Notes: generated by a model from the sequence alone, not told the origin. Positions 17,382-25,650 are shown, counted from the first letter of the stretch. The stretch: 64,000 nt of DNA from Mycolicibacterium arabiense (GCF_010731815.2 NZ_AP022593.1:2542001-2606000); one strand, 5' to 3'. Translations and numbers: made by a program.

Positions 17382-20093
17382 TCAGCGTACGCCTGTTGTG
17401 ACCTGAGTCACACGTTCGAGCGCCTGCCGAGCGTAGGCGCGGACGTCGGCGTCCCCGTCGTCCAAGGCGCCTGCCAGAGCCTCCCTGGCGCCGTACTCCG
17501 ATTCCGCCCACCGGGTGAGGCTCAGTACCGCGGCCTTCCGGACGTCGAGGTGCGGATCGGTGAGCGCCCTCGACAGGGGCAGCACGGCGGTTTCCGACGA
17601 CGGCGCCCCCGCCAACGCCCGCGCGGCACCCTGCCGGATCTGCCATGCCGAGGCGGCCAAAGCGTCTTCGACGGTCGCGACGTCGGCGTCCTCCCATCCG
17701 ACCGAACCGAGTGCGGCCAGCGCCGCGGCGCGAACCAACGGGTCCGGGTCGCCGACGAGCACACGCACGGAATCGATGCCCGCGCGCAGCGTGCCGAGGC
17801 CGTTGGCGACCGCGATGCGCACTTCGCGGTTGGCGTCGTCCCAAGCCGCGGCGACTCCGTCGGCGTCGTCGACCGACACCAGGGCTCGGACGGCCTCGAT
17901 GCGGACGCGGTGGTCGGCGTCGGTCAGTGCGTGCCGGTACTGGTCGGGGTCGCCGACTCGCCGCGAGCTGGCCACGTACAGCGCGGCGCCGCGGACGCCG
18001 GCGTCGGTCGATGAGATCAGCGGCGCCACGTCGGCCGGGTTCGGCAAGACCTCGACGAGTTCGCGGATGCCGTCGGCGGCGACGCGACGCACCTCCCCCG
18101 ACGGGTCGTCGAGCGCCGCGACGAGCGCGGGCCCCCACCCGTCGCAAAGGTGCTCGGTGAGCACGTCGACCGCGGTGCGCCGCACTCCCGGGTCGTCGTC
18201 GCGCAGGTAGGGCGCGAGGTCGTCCACCGACGGCTCGTCGAGTGCCAGCACGGCGGCGATGCGCGGTGACGGCGGCTGCGTTGCGGGACCGCTGTCGATG
18301 CGGGACACCTCCGACGCGGGCGCCTGGCCGCCGACCAGTGGTGGCTGGTGCACGTGGATGGGTTCGGTTCCGCCGGTGGGGATGTCGTCGAGACCGGGCA
18401 CCGGCACGAAGTACGGGGCGACGGGCCGCTTGAGGAACTCCATGTCGCCGTCGGCGGTCTTGCGCAGGTTGAGGTGGTAGCGCCAGTCGACGTCGTCGCG
18501 GTCGGGGATGTCGCTGCGGTCGTGGTAGAGCCCCCACCGCGATTCGGTGCGGGTGAGCGACGAGCGGGCCGCCATCTCGGCGCAGTCGCGGATGAACGAG
18601 ACCTCCACGGCACGCATCAGCTCGTGCGGCGTGCTGGCGCCGATGCCTGCCACCTCGTCGCGCATCCGGTCGAAGGTCTGCACCGCCAGGGACAGCTTGG
18701 CGGCGGTCTTCGGCGGCGCGACGTAGTCGTTGACGAAGCGGCGCAGCTTGTACTCGACCTGGGGTTGCGGCGGCCCGTCCGGGTGGCGCAGCGGGCGGTA
18801 GATCAGCTCGTGGGCCTCGGCGATCTGATCGGCCGGCAGGGCGTCCGGCGCGGGGGTGTCGTCGAGCGTCGACGCCGCGTGCGAGCCGGCCAACTCCCCG
18901 TACACGAAGGCGCCGATCATGTAGTTGTGCGGCACGCACGCCAGGTCGCCCGCAGCGTAGAGCCCGGGCACGGTCGTACGGGCGTTCTCGTCGACCCACA
19001 CTCCCGACGCGGAATGCCCACTGCACAAACCGATCTCGGAGATGTGCATCTCGATGTCATGGGTGCGGTAGTCGTGACCGCGGTTGGCGTGGAAGGTTCC
19101 GCGGGTGGGGCGCTCGGTGGTGTGCAGGATGCCCTCGAGCGTCGACAGCGTCTCGTCGGGCAGGTGGCTGACCTTGAGGTAGATGGGGCCGCGAGCCGAC
19201 TCGATCTCCTCCTTCACCTCGGCCATCATCGCGCCCGACCAGTAGTCCGAGTCGACGAAGCGCTCACCGAGGGCGTTCACCTGGTAGCCGCCGAAGGGGT
19301 TGGCGACGTAGGCGCACGCGGGCCCGTTGTAGTCCTTGATGAGCGGGTTGATCTGGAAGCACTCGATGCCTGAGAGCTCGGCGCCGGCGTGGAATGCCAT
19401 GGAGTAGCCGTCACCCGCGTTGGTCGGGTTCTCGTAGGTGCCGTAGAGGTAACCGGAGGCAGGCAGCCCGAGCCGCCCACAGGGACCGGTGGCGAGGATG
19501 ACGGCCTTGGCGCCGACGACGACGAACTCGCCGGTGCGGCTGTTGAGCGCGACGGCGCCTACCGCTCGGCCGTCGTCGGACGTGAGGACCCGCACCGGCA
19601 CGAACCGGTTCTCGATGCGGATCTTCTCGCGCATGGACCGCTGCCGCAGAACCCGGTAGAGCGCCTTCTTGACGTCCTTGCCCTCGGGCATCGGCAGCAC
19701 GTAGGAGCCGGAGCGGTGCACGCGGCGAACGGCGTACTCGCCGTGCTCGTCCTTCTCGAACTTCACGCCGTAGCGCTCGAGCCGCTGCACCATCGCGAAA
19801 CCACGGGTCGCGGTCTGATAGATGGTGCGCTGGTTGACGATTCCGTCGTTGGCGCGGGTGATCTCGGCGACGTAGTCCTCGGGTGTGGCCTTACCGGGGA
19901 TGACGGCGTTGTTGACGCCGTCCATCCCCATGGCGAGCGCACCGGAATGGCGGACGTGCGCCTTCTCGAGCAGCAGGACCTGCGCGCCGTTCTCGGCGGC
20001 AGTCAGCGCGGCCATGGTGCCCGCGGTGCCACCGCCGATGACGAGCACGTCGCAGTCGAGGCGTACGGCGTCGTCGAGTGGGGGGATCTGCAT
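17382..20093 (-). CDS. AprA/FrdA-like FAD flavoprotein fused to HEAT repeats
   Basis: Product of 903 aa from ATG 20093. Residues 1-560 are a fumarate-reductase/adenylylsulfate-reductase-type flavoprotein: dinucleotide motif VLVIGGGTAGTMAA with G20-G25, the HSGALAMGMDG loop, a second FAD motif VPGLYAAGD and a C-terminal helical domain with SRWGLYHDR. The last 300 residues are tandem HEAT/PBS-type repeats of about 30 residues (DDDPGVRRTAVDVL, DPSGEVRRVAADGI, DPLVRAAALAALG and more), an unusual fusion. Partner genes are a 2x[4Fe-4S] ferredoxin resembling AprB and an SsuABC-type transporter, so it probably reduces or oxidises an imported compound, perhaps an organosulfur one. GAGGAG inside the ATPase 3' end serves as its ribosome site. 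Confidence 0.8.
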   Translation of the reverse strand: MQIPPLDDAVRLDCDVLVIGGGTAGTMAALTAAENGAQVLLLEKAHVRHSGALAMGMDGVNNAVIPGKATPEDYVAEITRANDGIVNQRTIYQTATRGFAMVQRLERYGVKFEKDEHGEYAVRRVHRSGSYVLPMPEGKDVKKALYRVLRQRSMREKIRIENRFVPVRVLTSDDGRAVGAVALNSRTGEFVVVGAKAVILATGPCGRLGLPASGYLYGTYENPTNAGDGYSMAFHAGAELSGIECFQINPLIKDYNGPACAYVANPFGGYQVNALGERFVDSDYWSGAMMAEVKEEIESARGPIYLKVSHLPDETLSTLEGILHTTERPTRGTFHANRGHDYRTHDIEMHISEIGLCSGHSASGVWVDENARTTVPGLYAAGDLACVPHNYMIGAFVYGELAGSHAASTLDDTPAPDALPADQIAEAHELIYRPLRHPDGPPQPQVEYKLRRFVNDYVAPPKTAAKLSLAVQTFDRMRDEVAGIGASTPHELMRAVEVSFIRDCAEMAARSSLTRTESRWGLYHDRSDIPDRDDVDWRYHLNLRKTADGDMEFLKRPVAPYFVPVPGLDDIPTGGTEPIHVHQPPLVGGQAPASEVSRIDSGPATQPPSPRIAAVLALDEPSVDDLAPYLRDDDPGVRRTAVDVLTEHLCDGWGPALVAALDDPSGEVRRVAADGIRELVEVLPNPADVAPLISSTDAGVRGAALYVASSRRVGDPDQYRHALTDADHRVRIEAVRALVSVDDADGVAAAWDDANREVRIAVANGLGTLRAGIDSVRVLVGDPDPLVRAAALAALGSVGWEDADVATVEDALAASAWQIRQGAARALAGAPSSETAVLPLSRALTDPHLDVRKAAVLSLTRWAESEYGAREALAGALDDGDADVRAYARQALERVTQVTTGVR

Positions 20094-20098
20094 CAGGG

Positions 20099-20896
20099 TT
20101 ACGAACTCCTCTGGGCGAGCGAAGCGACGGGAGATGAACCGGTCGGGGCGAGCGAAGCGACGGGAAAGGGATGGTCGAGGGCGGTGATGACGTCGGCGCG
20201 CAGCGCGGCCCGGTCGACGTCGGCGGTGCGGGGCGAGGGCACGTCGAGCAGCGCGCGCAGCGGTTGGCCTGCGCGGCCGAGGACGGCGATGCGGTCGCCG
20301 ATCAGCAGTGCCTCGTCGACGTCGTGGGTGACGAAGACGACGGTGGTGGGATGCGCACGCCAGGTGTCGATCAGCAGGCGCTGCATCGTTGTTCGGGTCT
20401 GGGTGTCCAGCGCTCCGAACGGCTCGTCCATCATCACCGCGCGCGGTGCACCGGCGAGGCCGCGGGCGAGTTGGACGCGCTGGCGCATGCCGCCGGACAG
20501 GCTCTTGGGCAGGTAGTCCTCGAACCCGGTGAGGCCGACGTCGGCGATCCACTTGGCCGCCTCGGCGCGGCGGCCCTGGCGCGGTCGGCCGGCGAGCTTC
20601 AGCGCCAGCTCGACGTTGGACCGGACGGTCCGCCACGGCAGAAGCGCGTTGTCCTGGAACACCATTGCGCGGTCACGCAACGTGGTGGTCACGCGGTCGC
20701 CGTCGGCGAGCACCTCTCCCCCATCGGGCGGCAGTAGACCGGCGAGCGCGCGCAGCACCGTGGACTTGCCGCAGCCGGACGGTCCGGTGAGGACCAGGAT
20801 CTCGCCGGGCCGCACGTCGAGGTTCAGGTGGTCGACGACGGGCGCTCCGCCGTAGCTGAGCACGACGTCGCGCAGTCGCAGGTTCATTCCCGTCAC
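20099..20896 (-). CDS. ABC transporter ATPase, SsuB/TauB/NrtD type
   Basis: Product of 265 aa from GTG 20896, which overlaps the permease stop (GTGA); ATG 20887 is the alternative. Walker A GPSGCGKST, Q-loop VFQDNALLPW, signature LSGGMRQRVQLARGL, Walker B AVMMDEPFGALD and the switch His in FVTHDVDEA are all present, matching the nitrate/sulfonate/taurine subgroup. It powers uptake with the permease and lipoprotein encoded upstream. The C-terminus repeats the phrase SPVASLA, produced by a 20-base direct repeat (20113-20165). Confidence 0.9.
   Translation of the reverse strand: MTGMNLRLRDVVLSYGGAPVVDHLNLDVRPGEILVLTGPSGCGKSTVLRALAGLLPPDGGEVLADGDRVTTTLRDRAMVFQDNALLPWRTVRSNVELALKLAGRPRQGRRAEAAKWIADVGLTGFEDYLPKSLSGGMRQRVQLARGLAGAPRAVMMDEPFGALDTQTRTTMQRLLIDTWRAHPTTVVFVTHDVDEALLIGDRIAVLGRAGQPLRALLDVPSPRTADVDRAALRADVITALDHPFPVASLAPTGSSPVASLAQRSS
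20113..20165. repeat. Two copies of a 20-base direct repeat at the 3' end of the ATPase gene
   Basis: GGGCGAGCGAAGCGACGGGA occurs at 20113-20132 and again at 20146-20165, 33 bases (11 codons) apart, inside the ATPase reading frame. The complement of its core also occurs inside recB (10256-10266), which suggests a small dispersed element rather than chance. Confidence 0.6.
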
Positions 20897-21753
20897 TGTC
20901 GGGCCTCCTGCCCGCGGGGCAGCCAGCGCGTGACGCGGCGGCCGATCAGTTCGATGGCGGCAGACGTGCCGAAGCCGAGCACGCCGATCGTGATGATGCC
21001 GACGAACACCTCGGGGTAGGCGAGCACGGTGTAGGCCTGCCAGGTGCGGTAGCCGACGCCGAGGCGTCCGGAGATCATCTCGGCCGAGATGACGCAGATC
21101 CATGCGACGCCGATGCCGACCGAGAGGCCGCCGAAGACGCCGGGGAGGATGCCGGGCAACACGACTCGCGCGATGACGTCCCAGCGGCTGCCGCCGAGGG
21201 TGCGCACGGAGTCCTCCCAGAGCGTGGGCAGCGCGCGTACGGCGTGCCGGGTGCTGACCATGATCGGGAAGTACGCGGCGAGGAACGTGATGAAGACGAT
21301 CCCGGCCTCATCGGAGGGGAAGAGCAGGATCGCGACCGGCACGATGGCGATCGCCGGGATGGGTCGGGCGAGTTCGGTGAGCGGACCGAACACGTTGGCG
21401 AACCTCGGTGAGCGGCCGAGCAAGATGCCGGTCACGACGCCCGCGATGGCCGCGAGGGCGAAGCCGGTGAGGATGCGGATCAGCGACTGGCCGAGGTCGA
21501 GCCAGTAGTCCTGGGTTCCGAGCCGGTTGCCGAAGGCGTGCACGATCTCGGTGACGGTGGGCAACGTGTCGAAGCGCAACCACAGCCGAACGTCGTTGGC
21601 CGTCAACAGCTGCCACAGTGCGATCGCTGCGGCAACGGAGCCGATGCGGACCAGCCAGGACGGCCACGACGGGCGGCGGTCGTTCCTCGCCGGGGCGGCT
21701 GGGCTGGCGACGGCCGGTTCGTCGGTGGTCAGGACGACGGGTGCGGCGGTCAC
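20893..21753 (-). CDS. ABC transporter permease, SsuC/TauC/NrtB type
   Basis: Product of 286 aa from GTG 21753, overlapping the stop of the binding-protein gene (GTGA). Hydrophobic segments include LVRIGSVAAAIALWQLL, ILTGFALAAIAGVVTGILLG, GIVFITFLAAYFPIMVS and VFVGIITIGVLGFGTSAAIEL. The BPD-transport EAA loop reads TLGGSRWDVIARVVLPGILP. It forms the membrane channel of the importer with the downstream ATPase. Confidence 0.9.
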   Translation of the reverse strand: MTAAPVVLTTDEPAVASPAAPARNDRRPSWPSWLVRIGSVAAAIALWQLLTANDVRLWLRFDTLPTVTEIVHAFGNRLGTQDYWLDLGQSLIRILTGFALAAIAGVVTGILLGRSPRFANVFGPLTELARPIPAIAIVPVAILLFPSDEAGIVFITFLAAYFPIMVSTRHAVRALPTLWEDSVRTLGGSRWDVIARVVLPGILPGVFGGLSVGIGVAWICVISAEMISGRLGVGYRTWQAYTVLAYPEVFVGIITIGVLGFGTSAAIELIGRRVTRWLPRGQEARQ

Positions 21754-23171
21754 ACCGCACCCGCCAGGGCCTGCTGGTAGTCGACGATCGTCGCGCCGGG
21801 GTGCGCAGCGGTGTAGCGCCCGGCGCCTGCGGCGGTGTCGAACGGCAGGTGGCGCTGGCCGTCGCGAACCCAGGTCGACTTGTCGGCGAACCAGCGGGTG
21901 CCGAACTCGGTATCGGGGACGTAGGCGGCGCGAATGGTGTCGCCCGCGGCGGTGGCCTCCCGGATGGCGCGCAGCAGGCAGTCGGGGTTGGCCGAGGGCT
22001 GGGTGGCGTCCCTGCCGTCGATCCACAGCTCGCCGGCGAGCTTGGCGTCGGTGACGGGCGCGTTGCAGACGGGGTCCTGACCGCGCAGCGCCGACGGGTT
22101 GGTGGTGCTCTGCAGCGCGGCGTCGTAGTCCTGGCCGCGGTCGGCGAAGGCCTTCTGGATCGGGTCGGGGTTCACGAAGCCGTTCACGTCGAGGTCGGCG
22201 AAGTCACCGATCGACTTCAGGTACGGCACATCGCCTTTGAACGCCTCGATGAGCGACGGCTTCAGCGTGGTGTCGAAGCTGGTGCCGCCGGGGCCGTTGT
22301 AGAGGTAGACGACTTCCTGCGGCAGTCCGCTGCCGTCGGCGACGAGCTTGGCCGACTCGAGCGGGTTGTCGTTGAGGAACTCGGTTGCGTCGAGCTGGGC
22401 CTGCAGGAACGCGTCGAGCACCTCGGGGTGCTGGCCGGCGTAGTCGCGCCGGACGACGACGCCGTGGAACGTCGGGTAGTCGCCTTCGGCGCCGTCGTAA
22501 AGCAGCTTGGCCTTGTCCTGGAACACGAGCAGGCCGGGCCATGCGACGAACTGCGAGAGCGCCTGCGCCTGGCCGGATTCGAGTGCCGACGCACCGACCT
22601 GCGGTTGCTGGTTGAGGACTTCGACGCCGGTCTTGGGGTCGATGCCTGCGTTGTCGAGCGCACGGACCAGCGTGCCGTGGCCCGCGGAACCGACGCTGGC
22701 GGAGACCTTCTGGCCCTTGAGGTCGGTGATGCTGCGGGCCGGCGAGTCGGGTGGGACGACCACCATGTTGAGCGCACCGGTGGGGCTGTAGCCGGTGATG
22801 GAGACGAGTTCGGTGCGGGCGCGTTCGTTGGCCTGCGTCTTGGAGCCGTTGATGAGCAGGGGGTAGTCGCCCATGGAGCCGATGTCGATCTTCTCGGCGA
22901 CCATCTGGGCGGTGATGGGGGCGCCGGTGTCGTAGTCCTGCCATTGGACGTCGTACTTCACGTCGGAGGACTTGGTGAGGTCGTCGAGGCGCTTCTCGAG
23001 GAAGCCCTTGGCCTTGAGCAGCGTTCCGGCGGTGACGGTGTTGATGGTCTTGGACTGGTAGCCGATGACGACGGTGACGGTGTCGTCGGACTGGGTCTGC
23101 GAGTCCAGGGAGCAGGCGGCGAGGGACGTGACAGTGGCGGCGGTGAGCAGGGCGGCGACGGTGCGTTTCAT
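21750..23171 (-). CDS. SsuA/NMT1-like substrate-binding lipoprotein with an extra NosL-like C-terminal region
   Basis: Product of 473 aa, about 120-150 longer than a standard SsuA/TauA. Signal peptide with lipobox TSLAAC (Cys near residue 20) makes it a lipoprotein. Residues about 30-350 show the NMT1/SsuA pattern: VVIGYQSKTINTVTAGTLLK, EKIDIGSMGDYPLLING, ITDLKGQKVSASVGSAGHG. The tail from about 360 (IRAAYVPDTEFGTRW, then LPFDTAAGAGRYTAAHPGA) resembles the end of NosL-type copper lipoproteins. It should capture the substrate outside the membrane for the importer encoded downstream. It begins 16 bases after the ferredoxin stop. Confidence 0.85.
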   Translation of the reverse strand: MKRTVAALLTAATVTSLAACSLDSQTQSDDTVTVVIGYQSKTINTVTAGTLLKAKGFLEKRLDDLTKSSDVKYDVQWQDYDTGAPITAQMVAEKIDIGSMGDYPLLINGSKTQANERARTELVSITGYSPTGALNMVVVPPDSPARSITDLKGQKVSASVGSAGHGTLVRALDNAGIDPKTGVEVLNQQPQVGASALESGQAQALSQFVAWPGLLVFQDKAKLLYDGAEGDYPTFHGVVVRRDYAGQHPEVLDAFLQAQLDATEFLNDNPLESAKLVADGSGLPQEVVYLYNGPGGTSFDTTLKPSLIEAFKGDVPYLKSIGDFADLDVNGFVNPDPIQKAFADRGQDYDAALQSTTNPSALRGQDPVCNAPVTDAKLAGELWIDGRDATQPSANPDCLLRAIREATAAGDTIRAAYVPDTEFGTRWFADKSTWVRDGQRHLPFDTAAGAGRYTAAHPGATIVDYQQALAGAV

Positions 23172-23187
23172 GGGTGGTCCTGGGTTG

Positions 23188-23415
23188 TCATCGGAGGAGG
23201 TAGGGCATGTTGACGGTGACGGCGCCGGTGGGACAGCGCGCTGCGCAGGGTCCGCAGTACCAACACTCGTCGACGTGCATGAACGCCTTGCCGTTCTCCG
23301 GGTTGATGGCCAGGGAATCCAGGGGGCAGATCTCGACGCAGAGGGTGCAGCCCTCGATGCACAGCGACTCGTCGATGGTGACGGGCACGTCGACGCGCTG
23401 GTTGACTTGGGCCAC
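23188..23415 (-). CDS. Small 2x[4Fe-4S] ferredoxin, AprB-like
   Basis: Product of 75 aa. Two cluster motifs: C19-x3-C23-x2-C26-x3-C30-P and C51-x2-C54-x2-C57-x3-C61-P. The second, ECWYCGPCAARCPTGAVTV, is close in form to the beta subunit of adenylylsulfate reductase. GTG 23415 is favoured because GAGGAG lies seven bases ahead; the TTG at 23421 overlaps the gntR stop and sits on the ribosome site. It is the likely electron partner of the flavoprotein encoded at the end of the operon. Confidence 0.9.
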   Translation of the reverse strand: MAQVNQRVDVPVTIDESLCIEGCTLCVEICPLDSLAINPENGKAFMHVDECWYCGPCAARCPTGAVTVNMPYLLR

Positions 23416-23417
23416 GG

Positions 23418-24173
23418 TCAATCTCCTCTGACTAGGTTGCCGCGCAGCGTGATTCGATCGCCGCGCATGCGGATGTACTCGAGGTCGACGGGTCTGCCGT
23501 CGTCGAGGTGGGTGAGTCGCTCGAGCAGCAGCAGGCTGGCGGTGTCGGGCACCTGCAGGATGGCTGCCGAATGTGGTTCGGCGGGAACGGCTTCGACGGC
23601 GAGGGTGGCGTTGCCGAGGCGCTGGCCGGTGACGTGTTCGATGAGGGCGAAGACGTCGTTGGACTCGAGGTCGTGCTCGACGACCTGGGCGCCGATGTCC
23701 TGCGCCAGGTAGGTCATGTCGAGGCTCAGCGGCAGGTCGCCGAGGTAGCGGAGGCGCTCGATGAAGACGACGGGTTCGCCGGGGTTCAGCGCGAGCTTGT
23801 TGGCCACACTCGGCGGCGCGGAGACGGTCATGGTGGCGCGGACCTCGTTGCGGATCTCGCCGTAGCCCTTGAACGTCTCCTTGAGGCCGGTGAGGGCGTC
23901 GAGACCGTGGTCGTACTTGCGGATGGCGACGTGGGTGCCGGTGCGAGGGCCGCGGTCGATCAGGCCCTCGTCCTTCAGCGTGGCGAGTGCTTCGCGGACG
24001 GTATTGCGGGAGACGAAGAACTCCTCGGCCAGTTCCTGCTCCTGCGGCAGCCCGTCGGCGTAGCCACCGGCGTGGATCTGGTGGCGCAGCACGTCGGCGA
24101 CGAGGCGCGCCTGGTCCGCGCGGGGTCGGCGGATGGGCGTGGGCTCGTCGCGGTCGGCGTTCGTCGCGGCCAT
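23418..24173 (-). CDS. GntR/HutC-family transcriptional regulator
   Basis: Product of 251 aa. Residues about 15-80 form the winged helix (GLPQEQELAEEFFVSRNTVR then EALATLKDEGLIDRGPRTGT), residues about 95-245 a UTRA ligand domain (PVVFIERLRYLGDLPLSLDM). ATG 24173 is preceded by AGGAGGTGACC; the in-frame GTG 24179 overlaps that site. It is the first gene of the ferredoxin/ABC/flavoprotein operon and its stop overlaps the next gene, so it probably autoregulates the operon in response to the imported compound or a metabolite. Confidence 0.9.
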   Translation of the reverse strand: MAATNADRDEPTPIRRPRADQARLVADVLRHQIHAGGYADGLPQEQELAEEFFVSRNTVREALATLKDEGLIDRGPRTGTHVAIRKYDHGLDALTGLKETFKGYGEIRNEVRATMTVSAPPSVANKLALNPGEPVVFIERLRYLGDLPLSLDMTYLAQDIGAQVVEHDLESNDVFALIEHVTGQRLGNATLAVEAVPAEPHSAAILQVPDTASLLLLERLTHLDDGRPVDLEYIRMRGDRITLRGNLVRGD

Positions 24174-24194
24174 GGTCACCTCCTGGGGGCTGGC

Positions 24195-24235
24195 GGTATG
24201 TGACTGACCTGGTGCGGAACGGTATCGGCGGTATC
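24195..24235. promoter_or_regulatory. GGTATC repeat cluster, candidate GntR operator
   Basis: GGTATG at 24195-24200 and GGTATC at 24221-24226 and 24230-24235 lie 20-60 bases upstream of the gntR start. The last two are direct repeats with a 9-base period. Placement fits an autoregulatory operator; sequence alone does not prove binding. Confidence 0.3.
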
Positions 24236-24400
24236 AGGCCCTGCCGGTTGCGTGCGGCGAGGGCCTCCGGCCGGTGAGCTGATTGCGCCGGTCCTCAGGC
24301 CTGGTCACCTGGGCTTTGCCGGCCCGCCCCCCGCATTGCGCCACCCCCGCCCACCCCCCTCGACTTTGATTCGCACTGATCGAAATGCGCGGGTCGGCTT

Positions 24401-24470
24401 CCCCCGCGAGCGTGCGTGTCTGCGGGCGACACGCCGCGCGCGGGCGGGAGTTTGCGCACGCTCGCGGGGG
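24401..24470. repeat. Perfect 16-base inverted repeat with structured loop (REP/MITE-like)
   Basis: CCCCCGCGAGCGTGCG at 24401-24416 and its exact complement at 24455-24470 enclose a 38-base loop that contains smaller self-complementary stretches (TGTC...GACA and CGCGCGCG). The element is far longer than a plain terminator, has no T-run and stands alone between divergent genes, which suits an extragenic palindromic or MITE-like element. Confidence 0.65.
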
Positions 24471-24554
24471 GTGTGGCTCGCGGACTACGGCTGTTGCGTC
24501 CACCGTGCGGGACAAGTCGGCGGCAATGCGACCACTCGGGCAGCGGCGTGTGGC

Positions 24555-24569
24555 GATACTTGCCAGGTG
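24555..24569 (+). promoter_or_regulatory. -10 box for a leaderless HNH transcript
   Basis: GATACT (24555-24560) is followed by six bases and then GTG 24567. In mycobacteria a TAnnnT-like box 6-7 bases ahead of an ATG/GTG commonly marks a leaderless mRNA, which would explain the missing ribosome site. Confidence 0.4.
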
Positions 24570-25643
24570 GCCGACGCTCCGCTCGATCCGTTGCTCCTCG
24601 GGCAACGCGTCGTCGCCATCCTCGAGACCGGTCAGCGCACCGCCACCTACAAGCTGGCACTGCTCATGGCGCTCATCGAACACTGCATCGAGAACCTGCC
24701 CGAGCGGCCGGACGACCGGTTGACGGTTCCGATCCCCGAACTCGCGCATCGGGTGTTGTCTATCTACTGGCGGCAGGTACGCGCGTTCGAAGGCCGCGAT
24801 CTGGTGCAGGTGAGGGGTAGCACCGGACGCATCACGGAGGCCGCCAAGACACTGCGGGCAGCCGCGGGCGCCGCCAACAGCGGTCTGTCGCTGGAGGTCG
24901 CGATGCTTCGCGCACCTGACGCCTACGAGCAGGCGATCGAGAAGATCACCGTCGCCCTCGCCAAGCAGCCGCTGCCCCGGCTGCAAAAGCTGCCGGGCGC
25001 ACCGACGAGCGATCCGTTCCTCTACGACGATTCACTTCTCGGCGAGGGCGTGACGAGGTCACGGCTGCGCGCGCACGGAGACTCGATCGTTCTGAACGCC
25101 GGTATCGCCCACGGATTGGCCCGTTTGGCAGGACTGTTGAAACCGGCCTTGGAGACTATGTGGGTCGATGACGTCCGCCGAATGAACCGGTTCCTCGACG
25201 AACAGGTACCCGATGTCGCCGGCCACCTCTTCGGCCGGGAGAGGATCGCGCTGGCTGCCGTCCGGGGACCGCTCAAGGATGCCTTCGGCAATGACTGCTT
25301 CTACTGTGGCGCAACGCTTCCGCCCGACAACCCGATCGACCACGTCCTCCCGTGGTCACTGGTCGGGATCGACGGGTTAGCCAACCTGGTGTCGTCGTGC
25401 GCGAGGTGCAACGGGGACAAGGGTGGTGCACTGCCCGCCGTTGATCTCGTCGACCGCAGCTTGGCCAGGAACCCCGACGTCCTCGAGCAGATCGCCTCCG
25501 ACCTGACGTGGCCGACACAGCGAGAACGCGTTGTCGCCGCCGCCCGTGGCCTGTACCGCGGGCAGCCGAGCGGGGTGCCGACGTGGGCAGGCTTCAAGCA
25601 GAGCAAGCGTTTGGACATCGCCTTTCCACCGTCGTGGCTGTAG
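24567..25643 (+). CDS. HNH endonuclease-domain protein
   Basis: Product of 358 aa from GTG 24567. The C-terminal third carries an HNH finger: CFYCGATLPPDNPIDHVLPW (CxxC and the DH metal/active His) and then LVSSCARCNGDKGG with the second CxxC. The N-terminal 220 residues (TYKLALLMALIEHCIENLPE, then VPIPELAHRVLSIYWRQVRAF) look helical and match a domain often found ahead of HNH in bacterial proteins. It could be a restriction or defence nuclease, but no methylase or helicase is adjacent. The start is judged from the -10 box six bases upstream. Confidence 0.75.
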   Translation: MADAPLDPLLLGQRVVAILETGQRTATYKLALLMALIEHCIENLPERPDDRLTVPIPELAHRVLSIYWRQVRAFEGRDLVQVRGSTGRITEAAKTLRAAAGAANSGLSLEVAMLRAPDAYEQAIEKITVALAKQPLPRLQKLPGAPTSDPFLYDDSLLGEGVTRSRLRAHGDSIVLNAGIAHGLARLAGLLKPALETMWVDDVRRMNRFLDEQVPDVAGHLFGRERIALAAVRGPLKDAFGNDCFYCGATLPPDNPIDHVLPWSLVGIDGLANLVSSCARCNGDKGGALPAVDLVDRSLARNPDVLEQIASDLTWPTQRERVVAAARGLYRGQPSGVPTWAGFKQSKRLDIAFPPSWL

Positions 25644-25650
25644 GCCGTAC

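Larger units (their letters stand above)
24174..24566. other. 393-base intergenic region between gntR and the HNH gene
   Basis: Contains, from left to right, the promoter side of the leftward operon with GGTATG/GGTATC repeats (24195-24235), a GC-rich stretch with no visible gene, a perfect 16-base inverted repeat (24401-24470) and the -10 box of the rightward HNH gene (24555-24560). An open frame continues upstream of the HNH gene through this region but its composition looks non-coding. Confidence 0.6.

Noticed and set aside
21618..23213. 531-codon frame antisense to the binding lipoprotein gene
   Set aside because: Shadow of a gene with lipobox, SsuA motifs and proper ribosome site; translation is low-complexity Gly/Val/Arg.
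24252..24566. N-terminal extension of the HNH protein
   Set aside because: The frame is open but crosses the perfect inverted repeat and is low-complexity; the -10 box six bases before GTG 24567 argues for the shorter start.
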